Shown here: piece by piece, positions 10,301 to 18,956 of the stretch
Numbering within the stretch: the stretch's first letter is position 1
Layout: each line of letters begins with the position of its first letter
Source of the DNA: Verticillium longisporum
Lineage: Eukaryota > Ascomycota > Sordariomycetes > Glomerellales > Plectosphaerellaceae
Length of the DNA: 64,000 nt
Direction of reading: 5' to 3'
Assembly (NCBI GenBank): GCA_019188255.1
Contig: JAETXT010000001.1
Location: 7,316,001 to 7,380,000 of the forward strand
Notes under the pieces: generated by a model
The model's input: only the letters and a program-made list of their open reading frames with translations
Told to the model about the DNA's origin: nothing
The model's database searches: none
Position numbers and translations under genes: made by a program

Positions 10301-12225
10301 TCTGCTCTGGCAGGCAGAATCCTGACAACAATCTTCCCCGAATATGCGTCCGTTATTACAAGGCACGACTCCATGCCGTTGTACGACTTCCCAGGGCTGA
10401 AGAAGTCCAGGTTGACGCGCTCAAATGGATTCGTCGTCGTGTACGTTGGCTGTCTCCGAGATACAATCTTCTTGGATTTCGCTACCCCGCAAGACTCGCA
10501 TTCGAATGTTGTTGGCCCTTTCACCCCAACTCCAGTACAGCTGTATGGCAGCTGCTGTATGGCCTCTGGGTGGGCATGAGCCAGCCGTTCGTGCCAGAGC
10601 CTCGAGTCGCTGACCATCGCGGCTCTCTGCTTCTTGGAGTGATAGAAGGAAGTGGTGCTATGTAGGGTGTTCACCGCATACTGGCCACCCTTCTCCTGAA
10701 GTGGGATCTCTGAGCCAGTGGCTGGGTTGAACAGCATGTTCCTGAGCGAGTCCAGTCCGAGTCCTTGGCGTTGGAGCTGCCTGGCTGAAATAAGCGTCGT
10801 CGGGTAGTCTTTGATGTACGAGACATCATGGCAGGTGATGCTGATGACGTTCTGCTTGCTGTCGAGGGTGTCGATGGCCATCGTGCCATGCCCTTCGACG
10901 GGGCTTGATTTGCCTCCTCCTGTGCTGTATCTTACAGTGTCGGTGGCCTCGCGAAAGTTGGTGAGGAGGTCTTTGTTGTTGGTTATATGGTTGGGTGTAC
11001 CCGAGTCGATCAGGAACTCGTGACGGAGATCCCCTCCTCGGTTTGTCCGTTGAAACTCGTCCGAATCAGCGACGGAGAAGTTGCTCATGAAGTTGGTGTA
11101 CTCGTCATCGCAGCTCTGTTCATCATCGTCACCGAGGAAGTTGTTAAAAGCAGAGACGGCGACTCCACTGGTGCCTCTTGCCTCCTGCCGCTTCTTTTTG
11201 TCCTCCTTGATTTTCTCGTTCCAGAATTGCAATGTGCTTGGCTTCATCCTTTTCTTCGCTTCGTCAATGTAGTCCAGCAGGCTCTGATCGGATTGATAGC
11301 TCTTCTTCCTCCGGTGTTCTGCGATATTTGGGCACAGACAGATGGGCTGACACGCCTTGGGTGCCCTCTTCTGCTGTACACAGTCGCAGAATGGTCTGCG
11401 AGAAGGCGAGCTGTTTGGCTGTTGAGGAGAGTCACGATGGGAATCCTGGGCACTCGTCCGATCACTTTGACCATTCCGGTCCTTGCCCATGAAGGTCACC
11501 GAGTCGCTGTAGAAGGACGTCTGAGATGGCTTGGTGGTGAGGCGATGCGGTTGGTAGTCTCTAAGGTAGCTCTTGTACCTCAACGCCAGTACCTTCCCTC
11601 CATCACGATCATCCAGCTCCCGGCGAACTTGGTGGGCGCACTCTGCTTCGGCCCACCCTGGAGACACGGAAAGAATTGCCCGAAGGAATTGAACATTTTG
11701 ATCTGCGGCTTCTTTAAGCTGAGGAATCCCGTGCTTCTCAACTTCGATACAGAGTAGGATGAAGTCGTCAACCCACTTCTCATGGTCCATCTTCTTGATC
11801 ATCGCCATATGCTCCTCCCAGCGCTGGCGAATGTATTGTTTCTGTCCCATGTCGGAAGGGGCGAAGTGGTCCTTCAACGCCTTGAGCCACTCCTGGCTGC
11901 TTTCCTCGTTCATGAAGACGGCCGAAAGGCTCCTGTCGACTGTGTTGAGGATGTATTTCTGGACCTCCTGGAGGCCCGCTGACTCCCTGTTGTAGATGTC
12001 CAAATGGATCTTGTACAACGTCAGCAGTGTGCTGAGATCTCGCGTCTCATCTTCGAATGACGGTGCTGTTGGCTTCTTGGCCCTCTTGGGCCGTCTGTCA
12101 GCCTCTTTGTCTGGGTCGACTAGATCCCAGGCCTCGTAGGAGGTCGCCACGGCTCTGACGGAGTTGAGCCATGTCCTCCATTCCTCCCTCCTTGTAAGTG
12201 TCACTCTGTGCTTACCAGAGTCCAT
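7360..12225 (-). CDS. copia gag-pol polyprotein, 1621 residues, apparently intact
   Basis: One open frame carries all functions in Ty1/copia order. Gag occupies about 1-300, with an unusual cysteine cluster (CDC...C...CLC, about 277-297) instead of a clear CCHC knuckle. The protease has FLIDSGTPNHI at about 405. The integrase has HHCC zinc residues (WHERLAHAH about 543, CESC about 575) and catalytic D (NLDFF, about 606), D (RVDWDS, about 668) and E (NGAAERN, about 702). A Pro/Glu/Thr-rich linker spans about 870-1060. Reverse transcriptase lies at about 1108-1350 with FYVDD at about 1291. RNase H has D (ASDAS, about 1461), E (STEAE, about 1500) and D (CDNRQ, about 1540). Integrase before RT defines the superfamily. 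No stop, frameshift or missing catalytic residue is seen, so the element could be mobile. The ATG at 12225 follows a leader of about 360 bp. Confidence 0.95.
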   Translation of the reverse strand: MDSGKHRVTLTRREEWRTWLNSVRAVATSYEAWDLVDPDKEADRRPKRAKKPTAPSFEDETRDLSTLLTLYKIHLDIYNRESAGLQEVQKYILNTVDRSLSAVFMNEESSQEWLKALKDHFAPSDMGQKQYIRQRWEEHMAMIKKMDHEKWVDDFILLCIEVEKHGIPQLKEAADQNVQFLRAILSVSPGWAEAECAHQVRRELDDRDGGKVLALRYKSYLRDYQPHRLTTKPSQTSFYSDSVTFMGKDRNGQSDRTSAQDSHRDSPQQPNSSPSRRPFCDCVQQKRAPKACQPICLCPNIAEHRRKKSYQSDQSLLDYIDEAKKRMKPSTLQFWNEKIKEDKKKRQEARGTSGVAVSAFNNFLGDDDEQSCDDEYTNFMSNFSVADSDEFQRTNRGGDLRHEFLIDSGTPNHITNNKDLLTNFREATDTVRYSTGGGKSSPVEGHGTMAIDTLDSKQNVISITCHDVSYIKDYPTTLISARQLQRQGLGLDSLRNMLFNPATGSEIPLQEKGGQYAVNTLHSTTSFYHSKKQRAAMVSDSRLWHERLAHAHPEAIQQLPYSCTGVGVKGPTTFECESCGVAKSKKIVSRRQPTYTTTNPFERVNLDFFSPGKSYNGMESCLVITDAYSGKIVVRILPARADGFQAFINFEMFLWRQYHLVIKVLRVDWDSALRSNLVTWSEERGILLERSAARTPEQNGAAERNGGTIFTIARTLTSAAGFPEDLWPEVVQTAAYLHNLTPKGRLQWATPEGRLNDWLNSKGLAARTTAPGLAHLRRYGCRAYPLTADAQEGRNRKQKLAPRAHIGYLCGYDSSNIYRIWVPEMKAVLRTRDVGFDESTVFKDAQSPKPILQDEFQALDVPVADAQNPFNSSLDIDEFDVATIDLFEKARTFQLGGKINAEILRPREGHTASRDDVLPSPRPTPETETGQGQPAVSEGVEDAVIDTIQGAEDAVEDTIPVPDTIQVTEEAIEDTIEVARSPESTPQHTPADQSSAEDETETVEARPSVAPAPQPSPSTQIQGTRRSARDRKPSQFKDGTPTDQALGARRSKKMPPSSHLTVEYSFFHTQTPSNKKPLLRTDMPAEPRSWKEMLHSDHKKQWLEASVQEVNTIENMDTIEQVPFESVDQEIHKVLGLTWVWKYKVDSTGYVTKFKARLCVRGDQQPKNEMETYASTLAAKTFRTLMAICAEFDLDTHQLDAVNAFPNAHLDETVYVWAPQGWDLMQEMQQKKGAPQRRTIFKLKRALYGLRRSPLLWHKLLSEAMRKIGLVALEEDNCVFMGRGMIMFFYVDDIILMNRKEDRQAAEELKSQLKSLFEMRELGEVRWFLGIRVVRDRSQRKLWLSLENYITEKMKDLNLQPSTRGHLTPLSTDPAPAPKDYEASAESIQLYQRKIGSINYAATTTRPDVAKAASRLAESLLRPTELHHLAADHCLRYLYRTRTLSLSYGGSGDHSTSLYCASDASFGDDPITRFSSQGYTTMLFGGPIDWKATKQRSVVTSSTEAELVALSVAARNYLATLRLIKELQLRFHGKVPIQMFCDNRQTLLLLTSERPQATTKLKHVDIHRLWIRQTVRQGKISVDWMSTDKIVSYGLTKILPTQKHQNFVKLLQMECVPAVHQ

Positions 12226-12586
12226 CTTGAGGATCCCTGGGCGTTGTCGGAGACCGTCGGGGAGGTCGTTCGATGGTCGCGACTGATCGCGTGTATGTTG
12301 AATATCATCAATTGACCCCGCGTGTACTCAAGCCCTAGGCCACACGTCTCGGAGGTTCAATTGGTCTTGAGGAGCTGATTTCTCCTGCTTCGATGTGTCG
12401 TGGAGAGATGATCGCTCTCCTGGAGGATGTCGGTAACGGCCCTTGGCCAGTGGTCGTCAATGGCGAAACGTCGCGTCAATTGACTGTTGAAGTGCAGCGG
12501 CGATTCAGCTGTAGACAGCTTCGCAGCAGGCGTATTGGCCGTAGGCGCCCTGCTGTAGATATCGAAGGTCAAGGAGCTGTATCGTC
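12226..12586 (-). other. untranslated leader of the copia element
   Basis: Sequence between the primer-binding site and the gag-pol ATG. No significant frame is visible. It would hold the packaging signal in a retroelement of this kind, which cannot be recognised by eye. Confidence 0.6.
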
Positions 12587-12601
12587 GCCCGGGCTCATAA
12601 C
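12587..12601 (-). promoter_or_regulatory. primer-binding site matching an initiator-tRNA half
   Basis: The + strand here reads gcccgggctcataac and abuts the LTR. The last 11 bases match the anticodon arm of eukaryotic initiator tRNA-Met (GGGCTCATAAC, anticodon CAT) and end exactly at what would be tRNA position 39. Drosophila copia is known to prime from a 5' tRNA-iMet fragment ending there, so the same half-tRNA priming is inferred. Confidence 0.7.
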
Positions 12602-12814
12602 TGTCACCACGGAATTGAACAAAGTGGATTGATTGTTGTTAAGGTACAAAAGGAGACTTCCAGAAGTCCAAACGAAGGTAATTGGTCAGATCCAGCATCG
12701 GTAAGGAGTCTTACCGGGGCGATAACGACAGAACAAATGCATCAAATGAGGACTCCACATTTGGGATGAAAGTACTCCTGGGTCACAGAACAGAACCTTG
12801 CCTGATCGGCAACA
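12602..12814 (-). repeat. 5' LTR of the intact copia element
   Basis: 213 bp, TG...CA bounded, no difference from the 3' LTR seen in a base-by-base reading. Confidence 0.95.
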
Positions 12815-13491
12815 ATAGGTATATAGTTTCTATAGCTAATTTCAGTAATAAAGCTAACTTGTAGCTTCTCCCCTACCTAATATAGCTTTGCCCCTATTAG
12901 GCAGAGCAAATATCCGTCCTCAGATCGACGCGTCGAGCGTCACGAACCCCGCACAGCACATCATTCACATCTGTCAGCTAAGGTACCGCATTTCGGGGCC
13001 GTGGATGCAAATTGCCCCCGATAATCCGTAACTCCGCAGTAAACACTGGGCACTATAAAGCTTCCCTTACGGCTTGGAGCGCATGGTGTCATTTACGGCT
13101 TTATGCCAAGATGCTTCAGCTCATGATGCAAAGACGGCCGCTATTTTCGCCATTGGGCAGTTCGTATGCTAAATTATCGCCCGACTTCACCAAACCTCCG
13201 CAGCAACTCCGCAACCCCAACGCTTGGCATCAGAGACGCGATGCTGCGGAAGCATTGGTGACACTCATGACGTGATGTCTGCTGAAAGATTTTAATAACT
13301 TGAATGACCTACGCGGACCTAAGGATCACGCATGACGTTCATGATACACGCAGGTAACAGAGTCCAGGAAGTATTGAACCAAAGTCATTCCAGACAGATC
13401 CCCGGGACCAAGTCGAATTGAGACCAAAACACCTCCAGAGTACCGCAATCACGCACCCCTTCTCCGGGACTAGCAAGGCTAAAGCGACGAG
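12815..13491. other. copia right flank: short AT-rich relic, then unassigned DNA
   Basis: 12815-12905 is AT-rich and similar in texture to RIP-mutated DNA (ataggtatatagtttctatag...). From about 12910 the composition returns to normal. The open stretch 13012-13275 on + has no recognisable motif and I do not call it a gene. Confidence 0.4.
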
Positions 13492-13846
13492 CTATTTCCC
13501 AAGTATGATGCATAATTCATCAATAAAGCTTAGAAGATGCTCTTTCCAGTCCAAAGTAGCAGAGAATGTGGCAGCAGACCCAAGCAGCGAGGTAATGGCT
13601 GCTGAGGTGAACCCCGCTCCCACTGTGAGAGTTGTATTCGCAAAGCCTAGAGCTCAAAGTTTCCATAAGGTATACATTGAATAGATAATAGAGGAAGCTG
13701 CGTGAATGGCGTTTGACATTTCGAGGCCGCCGCGCTCAGAGAGGTTGCGAGCGCCCATGCTGTAGAGAGCATCTGTCGCAAAGCAGATGGCGGAACGGCG
13801 AACACAGCGACATATACGAACCTGGGCAGAACCACATCCCTCCTAT
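13492..13846 (-). pseudogene. degraded gene, small hydrophobic protein with one internal TGA
   Basis: On the minus strand, one frame from about 13843 to the stop at 13494-13492 reads as a convincing protein except for a single TGA at 13656-13654. Before it lies ATDALYSMGARNLSERGG and AIHAASSIIYSMYTLWKL; after it GFANTTLTVGAGFTSAAIT and LDWKEHLLSFIDELCIILG. The second part looks like an alpha-helical, Ala/Thr-rich segment. The TGA falls where CGA (Arg) would fit, so one C-to-T change is enough, the kind RIP causes. A candidate upstream exon in another frame starts at the ATG at 14068 (MATNFANIVELRQILIALW). The acceptor TGCCCAG near 13836 could join them, although the phase is unproven. Family unknown. 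Confidence 0.45.
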
Positions 13847-14352
13847 GTTGCAATTCAAGACTGCTTCCGTCCAGCGGGAGCTCTGCCAGTTCAGATTTGT
13901 TGGCCAATTTGATCGCCTACTGAGACTCTTCGAACCCCAATAGCCCATGTGCCACATAACAAGATCTGAAAAGCTTTGGCTGAGAAGGGCTCCAGAACCT
14001 GAAGCCGTTATCCAGAGGGCTATAAGGATTTGTCGTAGCTCGACGATATTCGCAAAATTTGTCGCCATGGCCGGCAAGGAATAGAGGGGTAATATGGCCT
14101 TGACAGACTTGAGGGGAACATGTCAACCGCCAATATCTTTGCTTGAGTTCAAGACCGGCGAGAAAGAAGAGAGTGGGGGGATAGAACCGACGCCGAGGGA
14201 TGTATGAATCAGCGCGTAAGTGCATTGCCTAGATCTGGAAGTTAGATCTGGAAGCGGGTATCCGGATCTAAACCCAGAGACTGACCAGGACAGAACTGAT
14301 GTCAGGTTGCCTCCACGGTGGGGTACCCCCAGCGAAGCCACAAGACAAGGAT
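13847..14352 (-). other. possible upstream exon(s) of the degraded minus-strand gene; otherwise unassigned
   Basis: The minus-strand frame from 14068 begins with a plausible hydrophobic N-terminus (IVELRQILIALWITASGSGA). Overlapping frames to 14225 look less natural. Nothing else is supported before the end of the regulator gene at 14353. Confidence 0.25.
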
Positions 14353-16927
14353 CTACTGCTTAGGCATCGATATCGAATCCTTGAAGTCCTTCAACCAATT
14401 CCCATTATCCGCAGGTGTTTGGTTCCACGGATCGTCACTTAATGGTAATCGGTTAGCTGTCGTGATACAACGCACTGAAAACCGGAAGGTTTCATACCAA
14501 TCATAAAGAATCCATCGCGCTTGATTCTGAATCTCGAGATCTGTCGGCACATGCCTGTTAGGGTTGCGCGGAGATATGGCGCTCGAGATGAAGCGAGTGA
14601 GCTCCCTTATCAGGCGTCTGTAGTAGCTGTCGTCGACGAAGCCCGACGATCTCATCACTGGTGCCGTATCACTACTTGAACTTGGCGCAGTCCCCGCAAG
14701 CGTTTGTGAGATGCCGGTGTCAACGTCCGGGCGATCGACCCACCCTTTTTTCCAAGTTTTAGAGGGTACATCGGAAGATTGTGGGTTTGCCTGTAAGGCT
14801 TTGTGCTCTTGATAAGCCGGTGGTAGACCTGCTCGCTCGCGAAAAGTACCAAGCCAGCCCGTTGAGCTGTAAGTCAAGTTCACCAGCAGGTTCGCTAACA
14901 TGTCGGAAGAACTTGAAGAGCACGTGGTCAATGACCATATGATGTTGCAAGCCTGTTGCTGGAGCAATTCGTTTGTGACATCTGCACCTTGGGTCGTCAT
15001 ACTCTTCACATACTCTTGCAAGGCCCCCTCCATATGACAGCTCCCGAATATGTTCTCTTGCCCGTGCGTGCGCAGGTCCGTGAAGCGTGAACCGCTCCTA
15101 ATAGGACGCGATTTGGCTTGCCTAGTGATATGCTCGGAAGACATGAGGAGATCGCGAACCCACGATGAAGCGGGTGAAATGGTATCGCGAGACAGAATCT
15201 CAGAGGCAAGAATAATGCAGCACAATTCGTACTGAATCTCTTGATTCGAAGGTAGCGTGTGATGGAGATTCATGTGACTCGAGCAGAAGTACTCAGTCTC
15301 CAGTTGTAACAGCTCAAACGCCGTCGAGGGGCCGTCGGAGATTGTCAGTAAAGCAACGAATGGGCACGGCGAATTTCGTTCATAATCTATAATGTCTGCA
15401 CAGGAATCAGAGGAAATCCCAGATCTGTGTGGGACAGGCATCCGTATACTCACATGGTGCGATGGAGCTCTCCACCATCTCCAGCACGCGAGGTTCGAAA
15501 CCCCAGTCTCCCTCCCAGTCAGCCATTGTCGTGCCATTCTTGAAGTGTTCTGCCAGATGATCCACTCGGTCTGTCCAAGTGCTCAAGGCGAGATTGCAGA
15601 ATCCACACCGGGATCGGACCTCCATCACCTCAGTCTTCCAGGATTCCATCAGCAGTGGCTCTAATTGAACCTGGTGAATTAATCTTAGATGCTGGCGTAG
15701 GTGGTCCTTTCGGTAGAATGTACGTTCCTCCGGGGTTCGGATCTGACAAGCTTCGTAATTGTGACTTTGCAAATGAGCGTCCATGTTGACGCTCTCGACC
15801 ACGCCACAATAAACACAAGCCGGTTCAAAATGAGCGTTTCGAAAAATAGGTCCATCTGGGGAACATTCCCAGCGCTCTAGCGAAAGGTGAAGTGACTTTT
15901 CATGACGCTTCCAATTGTGCTTCGTTTTGAAGGTCTGCGTGCAGAAGGTACACTGGAACGGGTTCGAGCTTTGTGAAAGAACGTCGTAAAGGCTAGTCTT
16001 CGTCGCCTGTTGATTCTTGCTCTGGCTCTGTGTTGGATCCTTCCGCGTTTTTCGCCTTCTGCGTTTTTCGGTCCTTCGTCGTGATTCCAGCGATCGAAGG
16101 GATACTCCCGACGTATATGAGTATGCAGAAGAGAGGGATGCGGAGTCCGATGTCGCCACGCTGCTAGCTGACGACCCATTACATACAATCCTTGGAGAGA
16201 CGCCTTGCGTGAGAAGGGAGTCCTCTTGGTCATGGACCCCTAGAGAGCTTGCAACGGCCATCGCGATAGCGCTGATCTCAGCCGGTTCCTGGTCTGGGGG
16301 CGAGTTGGTCCATCTTTGAAAAGGATTCATCTGATCGCCAATCACGGCACCATGAGTCGAACGACCTGGTGATGGGGCGAATGGCATTGGGCTTGAAGAT
16401 CTGTCCCGAGCTGCAGGTTTACGTATGTTGATGTTCTTTGATCGTCGCCTGGCGTTGGCAAACCATGTCATGATCTGCTGTTTGCTGAGGTTGGTCTGCC
16501 TCTGGAACGCTTCGACCTCTTCGACTCGCGGGTAGGGATTGTCCGAATGGGTTGACAGCCAAGTCTTGAGTATTTTTATCGAAGCTGGTGAGAATCGCAC
16601 GGCTGGCTGGACGATTGACGTCGCCTGGTGCTGTCTCTTGCCAAGATGCGGTGATGTGTCGTTGATGCCTCTTGTGTTGTGGGCTTTGTCGCGCGCGGCG
16701 TCTTGAGAGTAATCCATATGGGCATTGTCGAGACTTACTTGGCAATTGGTAGCATTGTCACTCAAAGGCTTTGCATTGGCGAGGAAATCGTCAGCCAAAC
16801 CCGGGTTCCAATCTGTCCCAAACGCGAGGTCGAGGAAGTTGTCGTCCAGGCCCTCGACCTGCCACGAATCGAGACTAGTCGGGAGTTCTTCCATCGCATT
16901 GGAGAAAGAATACGTTAATGTCCGCAT
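14353..16927 (-). CDS. TALE-type homeodomain and C2H2 zinc-finger transcription factor, 838 residues
   Basis: Exon 1 is 16927-15454 and exon 2 is 15395-14353. The 58-nt intron (15453-15396) has donor GTGAGT and acceptor GTGCAG, joining phase 1 to give SSIAPYIIDYERNS. A homeodomain lies at about 112-166: the three extra loop residues PYP (NPYPRVEEVE) mark the TALE/KN class, and the recognition helix IMTWFANARRRSKN is intact. A basic patch (RRRTEKRRRRKTRK, about 284-297) is a likely nuclear signal. C2H2-type fingers follow: CTFC...H-H at about 327-348, CVYC...H-H at about 372-390, a partial one around KDHLRQHLRLIH at about 409-419, and CGFC...H-H at about 442-462. The C-terminal 350 residues are helical with no assigned domain. 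This homeobox-plus-C2H2 arrangement occurs in ascomycete regulators, so it should act in the nucleus; targets are unknown. The ATG at 16927 is chosen; MEELPTSL at 16894 is an alternative start. Confidence 0.85.
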
Positions 16928-17253
16928 CACTCAAAGCTTGGCGTAAGTTCTGGTGCTTCACCAGAGCATCAGCTGCTGGTCATCGAGCGACAAGAGTGAT
17001 CCATGGTCGGTAGGCATCATATCTGGGCCAGGCCAAAGGGCGCGGCGCCCCACTTTAATCATGTCAACCTCCTCTTCTGGGTGTGCCGAACGGGCCTGGC
17101 CGAAAGTGGGCGCTAGTGATTCCGGAGATAGTTCGCCTAGGTAGGTATCGTAGTTAAGCTTAGTCCGTCGTAGGCAGAACGATGAATGATTCTTATTGTT
17201 TACTTCATTACTCACGGCCGGTTGCTCCAGATGCGCCAGCCTCCATCTACATC
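16928..17253. other. intergenic DNA between regulator 5' end and ABC relic 3' end
   Basis: This would hold the promoter of the minus-strand regulator. The open frame on - at 16958-17281 has no recognisable character. No other feature seen. Confidence 0.4.
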
Positions 17254-17562
17254 TCAACATAGCGCACGCTGCTTGCTCCAAAGTCTCTTATACATGGTAT
17301 CGGTTTTCAGAAGCTGCTCGTGTGTCCCTTTCTCAACCAGCAGTCCTTTGTCTATCACTAGGATTTGGTCAGCCCCGACAATTGTCGACAGTCGGTGGGC
17401 AATAACAAAGGTAGTCCGTTTGCGATCAGACTTGAAAGCTTCCAAGGCGCTTTGAATCATCGATTCTGTGTTTGTATCCACTGCGCTGGTAGCCTCGTCA
17501 AGGACAAGGATCTGGGGATTTCGGAAGATAATGCGGGCAATAGCCAGACGCTGTGTCTCGCC
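17254..17562 (-). pseudogene. ABC transporter relic, C-terminal end of the nucleotide-binding domain
   Basis: Minus-strand frame with [13 protein letters not shown] (end of the ABC signature), [12 protein letters not shown] (Walker B and D-loop), [13 protein letters not shown] (H-loop) and a typical tail ([17 protein letters not shown]) to a stop at 17254. This is the last third of an ABCB/HMT1-like half transporter. The LSG of the signature is missing here because the DNA immediately to the right (17563-18126) is inverted; it is found at the far end of that inverted block. Confidence 0.85.
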
Positions 17563-18126
17563 ACGCCGCTGAAGTTTCTCTCACAAAACTGCCGTTGGAT
17601 GATGGCTGATTTGATTGATGCTGAACGCCTGCTATACCTCATGCAGGCCAAGCCGACAATCGTTGATTCTGAGGGCACGTACCCAATTAGGCATGTCGAA
17701 GGAAGTGTTGCCTTTGAGAACGTACGCTTCTCCTACGACTCCGTCAGAGACATCGTTAAAGGTATCAGCTTTTCTGCACTACCAGGCCAGACCGTCGCCA
17801 TCGTGGGCGCGACAGGTGCCGGCAAATCATCAGTCGCCAAGCTACTGTTTCGTCTCTACGATGTCACAGGGGGCCGGATCACTATCGATGGTCATGACAT
17901 ACGAGACATCTCTCTCGATTCGTTGAGGAATACCTTTGGGGTGGTGCCACAAAGTCCCATGCTCTTCAATGGTACGATCATGGACAACTTGCGATACGCA
18001 AGGCTCTCTGCAACAGACGAGGATATCTACTCCACGTGTCGAGAGGCTGCAATTCATGAGAGAATTACTGGCTTTCCAGACGGATATAGCACCAAGGTGG
18101 GCGAGCAGGGAATGAAGCTCTCTGGC
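17563..18126 (+). pseudogene. ABC transporter relic, inverted segment with Walker A
   Basis: Now on the plus strand: the end of the membrane domain ([27 protein letters not shown]), then the first two thirds of an ATP-binding domain with Walker A GATGAGKSS, Q-loop VVPQSPMLFNG and, at its right edge, VGEQGMKLSG. This is the first half of the signature completed by GETQR on the opposite strand at 17562. The 188 codons have no stop. The block is therefore a 564-bp inversion inside one former gene. A longer + frame (17365-18216) runs through the block and both junctions but is an artefact of the rearrangement. Confidence 0.85.
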
Positions 18127-18475
18127 GTCCAATGCTTGTCCGAAGCGCCTGCGCTCGTAGTCGAACATGTTGAAATTGCGACACCGTCGTCCAATTCTGC
18201 ACGGCCTGATGCATGACCTTGGCCTGCTCGCGATCGGTCTTGGCGGATTGACGACGTGGCTCAATGTTCCACCTCGATGATGTAATTTCGAGGCCAAGGA
18301 ACGAGGCAAAGGCGAACACCATGGGTACCGCAGCGTAGATGCCAAATTCCCAGTACAGAATCCCGATAGCCATTATGAGATCTACCACCGTGGGCAGAAT
18401 CTCGTTGACAGCAGTTTCCATGAGTTCATCAAGGCTCCTCCCTGTCGTGCGATCGCAAACAAGCGCCTTCGTGAC
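18127..18475 (-). pseudogene. ABC transporter relic, membrane-domain segment with a frameshift
   Basis: Minus strand: GRSLDELMETAVNEILP, then hydrophobic helices (TVVDLIMAIGILYWEFGIYA, AAVPMVFAFASFLG), the ICL region (REQAKVMHQAVQNWTTVSQF) and, after one extra C, NMFDYERRRFGQALD in the next frame. The order matches the transmembrane domain of ABCB/HMT1-like half transporters. About 60-90 residues expected between this end and the start of the inverted block are absent, so a deletion accompanied the inversion. The N-terminal part of the gene is also missing to the right. Confidence 0.8.
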
Positions 18476-18669
18476 TTATACCGACCACGGTCTTCGTGGC
18501 AGGGGCTTGGAGGAGGTTGCCTAGTGCGAAGAAGAAAAAAGGAAATGCATGGAGGTGACGCGGCTTGGCCCGGCCTGAGTTACCTGCGGGCCGGCCCCGA
18601 CAATAGGCGGAAGCTGGCAGGATCTTTTAAGTGGCATGGTAAGGTGGAATAGACCGTGGTCAGCTTAAC
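18476..18669. other. GC-rich border between gene DNA and the AT-rich isochore
   Basis: GC-rich, with the near-palindromic cggcttggcccggcctgagt region around 18570-18600, and no gene. Retrotransposon X1 starts at 18670, where the composition soon falls. Confidence 0.5.
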
Positions 18670-18956
18670 TGTTGAACTAATATTAGGGAACTCCGTGGTT
18701 AGGATGGTGATATCTAAGGTATCTATGATATCTGGGATCCCCTGCTCTCAGGAGCACGTGAACTACGGCTTACGTGATCGCTAAGAGCAGATAGGTATAT
18801 CTAACTTACGTAGGTAGTAGTAACTTAGAGAAGTAGATAATTTATATATAAGAATTAACTATTATAAGATTATTAGATACCTTATTTATTTAGAGCTTAT
18901 AAATATAGCGGAAATACTAAATTAGGGTTTATATAAATAGTAAAGCCCTCTTAATA
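18670..18956 (+). repeat. 5' LTR of X1, left part barely mutated
   Basis: 287 bp, starting TGTTGAAC and ending ...CTTAATA. It aligns in reverse with 51024-51311 and 43792-44079. The first 120 bases keep CA/TG dinucleotides (ggaactccgtggttagg...), so this is the least mutated copy of this LTR in the window and useful as a reference. Confidence 0.8.

Larger units (their letters stand above)
6942..12814 (-). mobile_element. intact Ty1/copia LTR retrotransposon, recent
   Basis: This 5873-bp element is sense on the minus strand. Two 213-bp LTRs (6942-7154 and 12602-12814) have TG...CA ends and look identical at every base. Between them are a primer-binding site, a leader of about 360 bp, one open 1621-codon gag-pol frame and a purine run before the 3' LTR. 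GC content is normal and CpA/TpG dinucleotides abound, so it has not suffered RIP. The flanks (ccagg on the left, atagg on the right) do not form a target-site duplication. Gene-like DNA lies to the left and a short AT-rich stretch to the right. Identical LTRs imply very recent insertion, while unmatched flanks imply a later or accompanying rearrangement. Confidence 0.95.

Noticed and set aside
10249..11757. Several + strand frames of 138-256 codons across the copia element
   Set aside because: They are antisense to an intact gag-pol frame with all catalytic motifs and have no protein character of their own.
13012..13275. 87-codon + strand frame right of the copia element
   Set aside because: No motif, unusual composition (Gln, Arg, Pro, Leu mix) and no splice context; probably chance.
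15480..15500. tRNA T-arm-like ggttcgaaacc
   Set aside because: It lies in the coding sequence of the regulator and no acceptor, D or anticodon arm can be built around it.
17365..18216. A 283-codon + strand frame with a Walker A motif, looking like an ABC protein gene
   Set aside because: Its first 65 codons are antisense to the ABC C-terminus and its last 30 are antisense to the membrane domain. Only 17563-18126 is true coding sequence, lying in an inversion.
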